From Negativibacillus sp. (GTDB taxonomy: Bacteria > Bacillota > Clostridia > Oscillospirales > Ruminococcaceae), in assembly GCA_020024325.1 (NCBI GenBank), contig JAHHTY010000046.1, positions 1 through 16,723 on the forward strand: a stretch of 16,723 nt of DNA. Reading direction: 5' to 3'. This document shows, in pieces, positions 15,850 through 16,723 of this stretch. The notes beneath the pieces are model-generated. The model saw only the letters and a list, made by a program, of their open reading frames with translations. It made no database searches and was not told the DNA's origin. How positions within the stretch are numbered: position 1 is the first letter of the stretch; every line of letters begins with the position of its first letter. A program made the translations under genes and the position numbers.

Positions 15850-15891
15850 ATTATAGTAATTTTGTATATTGTCGAGGCGTTATTTTGTCAA
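15850..15891 (-). promoter_or_regulatory. Sigma-70/SigA-type promoter of the peptide-binding-protein gene
   Basis: On the minus strand, a perfect -35 TTGACA (complement of 15886-15891) is followed after 17 bases by TATACA (complement of 15863-15868). A perfect TATAAT also lies just downstream (complement of 15850-15855) but without a well-spaced -35. The -35 is embedded in the small palindrome ATTTTG-T-CAAAAT at 15882-15894, a possible operator. Confidence 0.65.
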
Positions 15892-16457
15892 AATAAACGA
15901 TCGAAAAACATACAAAATCAAAACGCACGTCTCAAATAATAGCAGATAAGAAATGATGTGTCAATATTAGCAATAAAAAATAAATAAAAATAGAATAATT
16001 CCGAATAAATAAACCCAGGTATTTGATGATTTTGTACACGTTTAATTTAAAGTATTAAATTAAATTTTCAAGAAAAGAATAGGTAAAACGATTTATGAAG
16101 CTCTTATATGAGGAACTAATTTATAAGGAAGAAACTATTAAAAATGATATCTCGGAAACGCTGCTCTCTAGACATATAGGACTGTTGCTATCTGGTCACT
16201 TACCCTTACTGCCGGTCAATAGCAATTTGTGCTACCGTGCCTTACTTTTCTACCGTAAGCCGTAGGTTGAGTAACAGCAGCTATGCTAATATTTTTGGAT
16301 AGCCCTTAAATCGTATATAAGAATTCTGTAATCCATCGGTTAGTTCAAGAAAATGGCGGTACAAATTATAAGAGATGCGAGCTCAGAGGTTGATTTTCGT
16401 TTTCTGTTAGTAGATGTGTAATTGCATATAAATTGTACTACATAAAAAATAATTATA
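15892..16457. other. AT-rich intergenic region without a convincing gene
   Basis: No long frame is present. The region holds an A/T-only inverted repeat (arms 16041-16049 and 16056-16064, 9 pairs). It also holds a 56-residue plus-strand frame at 16095-16265 (starting MKLLYEELIYKEETIKND) that lacks a good ribosome binding site, and a less AT-rich patch at about 16160-16290 unlike its surroundings. A gene remnant or mobile-element scar is possible, but I recognise nothing specific. Confidence 0.4.
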
Positions 16458-16485
16458 TTGACATTGCATAATTGTATATTATAAT
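16458..16485 (+). promoter_or_regulatory. Consensus SigA-type promoter reading toward the window end
   Basis: A perfect TTGACA at 16458-16463 and a perfect TATAAT at 16480-16485 are separated by 16 bases. Transcription would start around 16492 and run rightward. No well-supported gene begins in the 230 bases that remain, so its target probably lies at or beyond the edge, or is a short RNA or peptide. Confidence 0.65.
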
Positions 16486-16500
16486 ACAATTATGCAATGT
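16461..16500. promoter_or_regulatory. 40-base palindrome overlapping the promoter, candidate repressor operator
   Basis: Arms 16461-16477 and 16484-16500 are perfectly complementary over 17 bases, with a 6-base centre lying inside the -10 hexamer. The arms cover the end of the -35 element, the spacer, the -10 element and the likely start site. A dimeric repressor bound here would block the promoter completely. A degenerate copy of the half-site lies upstream at 16421-16437. No regulator gene is visible in the window. Confidence 0.6.
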
Positions 16501-16723
16501 ATCTTCGATCAATGAGCGTAGCGGAACAATTTATAAAGGAAAAGTGCTGTAAACATCACTATCAAGATGAGAACTGTTTACTGGTAATTGTCTTTTTGAT
16601 ACTATAAAAATTTTAAAATAATATGACTATGGAAATAATGAGCAGGGGTTCTTTAATTGATTATAATGTAGTAAAAATTATCTAATTATTTGAATCCTGA
16701 TACAGATACAAATTGGTTTTGAT
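16501..16723. other. Edge region downstream of the palindromic promoter, no recognised gene
   Basis: The only frames are very short: a 31-residue plus-strand frame at 16512-16607 (MSVAEQFIKEKCCKHH..., ending in a hydrophobic tail) without a ribosome binding site, and an 18-residue frame further right. The sequence may be the leader of a gene starting beyond the window, a small RNA, or decayed DNA. Confidence 0.3.

Noticed and set aside
16512..16607. 31-residue peptide gene downstream of the palindromic promoter
   Set aside because: There is no ribosome binding site, and the frame is too short for coding statistics to be meaningful; mentioned only as part of the edge region.
15892..16723. CRISPR array, tRNA gene or insertion-sequence ends in the right-hand tail
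   Set aside because: No regularly spaced repeats, no tRNA-like cloverleaf or T-loop motif, and no terminal inverted repeats with a transposase were seen.

Overview
The window looks like a chromosomal segment from a low-to-medium G+C, anaerobic Gram-positive bacterium, probably a gut-type clostridium. The evidence is strong AGGAGG-type ribosome binding sites, two lipoprotein-type solute-binding proteins in place of periplasmic ones, AT-rich intergenic DNA, a SPASM-type radical SAM enzyme, and an anaerobe-style chelatase made of CobN with ChlI and ChlD homologues. No taxonomic marker gene is present, so the lineage is inferred.

Bases 1-148 hold an intrinsic terminator (41-82) followed by a short leader. 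Bases 149-13526 hold nine tightly packed plus-strand genes. In order they are: a FecCD/BtuC-type permease; an ABC ATPase with an extra C-terminal domain of about 145 residues; a ChlD-like AAA+/VWA chelatase subunit; a ChlI-like AAA+ chelatase subunit with a four-cysteine insertion; a radical SAM/SPASM protein; a TIM-barrel (xylose isomerase/AP endonuclease 2-like) protein; a CbiZ-type adenosylcobinamide amidohydrolase with a C-terminal extension; a BtuF/FecB-type lipoprotein; and a 1250-residue CobN/ChlH-like large chelatase subunit. Several genes overlap by 4, 8 or 56 bases. The main gaps are 62 bases (chlD to chlI), 47 bases (cbiZ to the lipoprotein) and 62 bases (lipoprotein to cobN), the last filled by a long perfect hairpin.

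The genes suggest one pathway. A BtuF/C/D-like importer brings in a metallated or metal-free tetrapyrrole, most likely a corrinoid because CbiZ is present. CbiZ can remove the nucleotide-loop side chain. The complete CobN-ChlI-ChlD machine then inserts or removes the metal in an ATP-driven step. The radical SAM/SPASM and TIM-barrel proteins are unassigned steps that probably modify the ring or a side chain. The combination could be a corrinoid salvage and metal-exchange (or dechelation) system. That function is inference; gene identities are well supported and the substrate is not.

A perfect bidirectional terminator (13704-13741) separates this operon from a convergent minus-strand gene for an oligopeptide-type (family 5) binding lipoprotein (13759-15753), which has its own good promoter and a hairpin-containing leader. 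The last ~830 bases (15892-16723) carry no convincing gene. They do contain a consensus sigma-70-type promoter embedded in a 40-base palindrome (16458-16500), which probably drives something starting near or beyond the window end.
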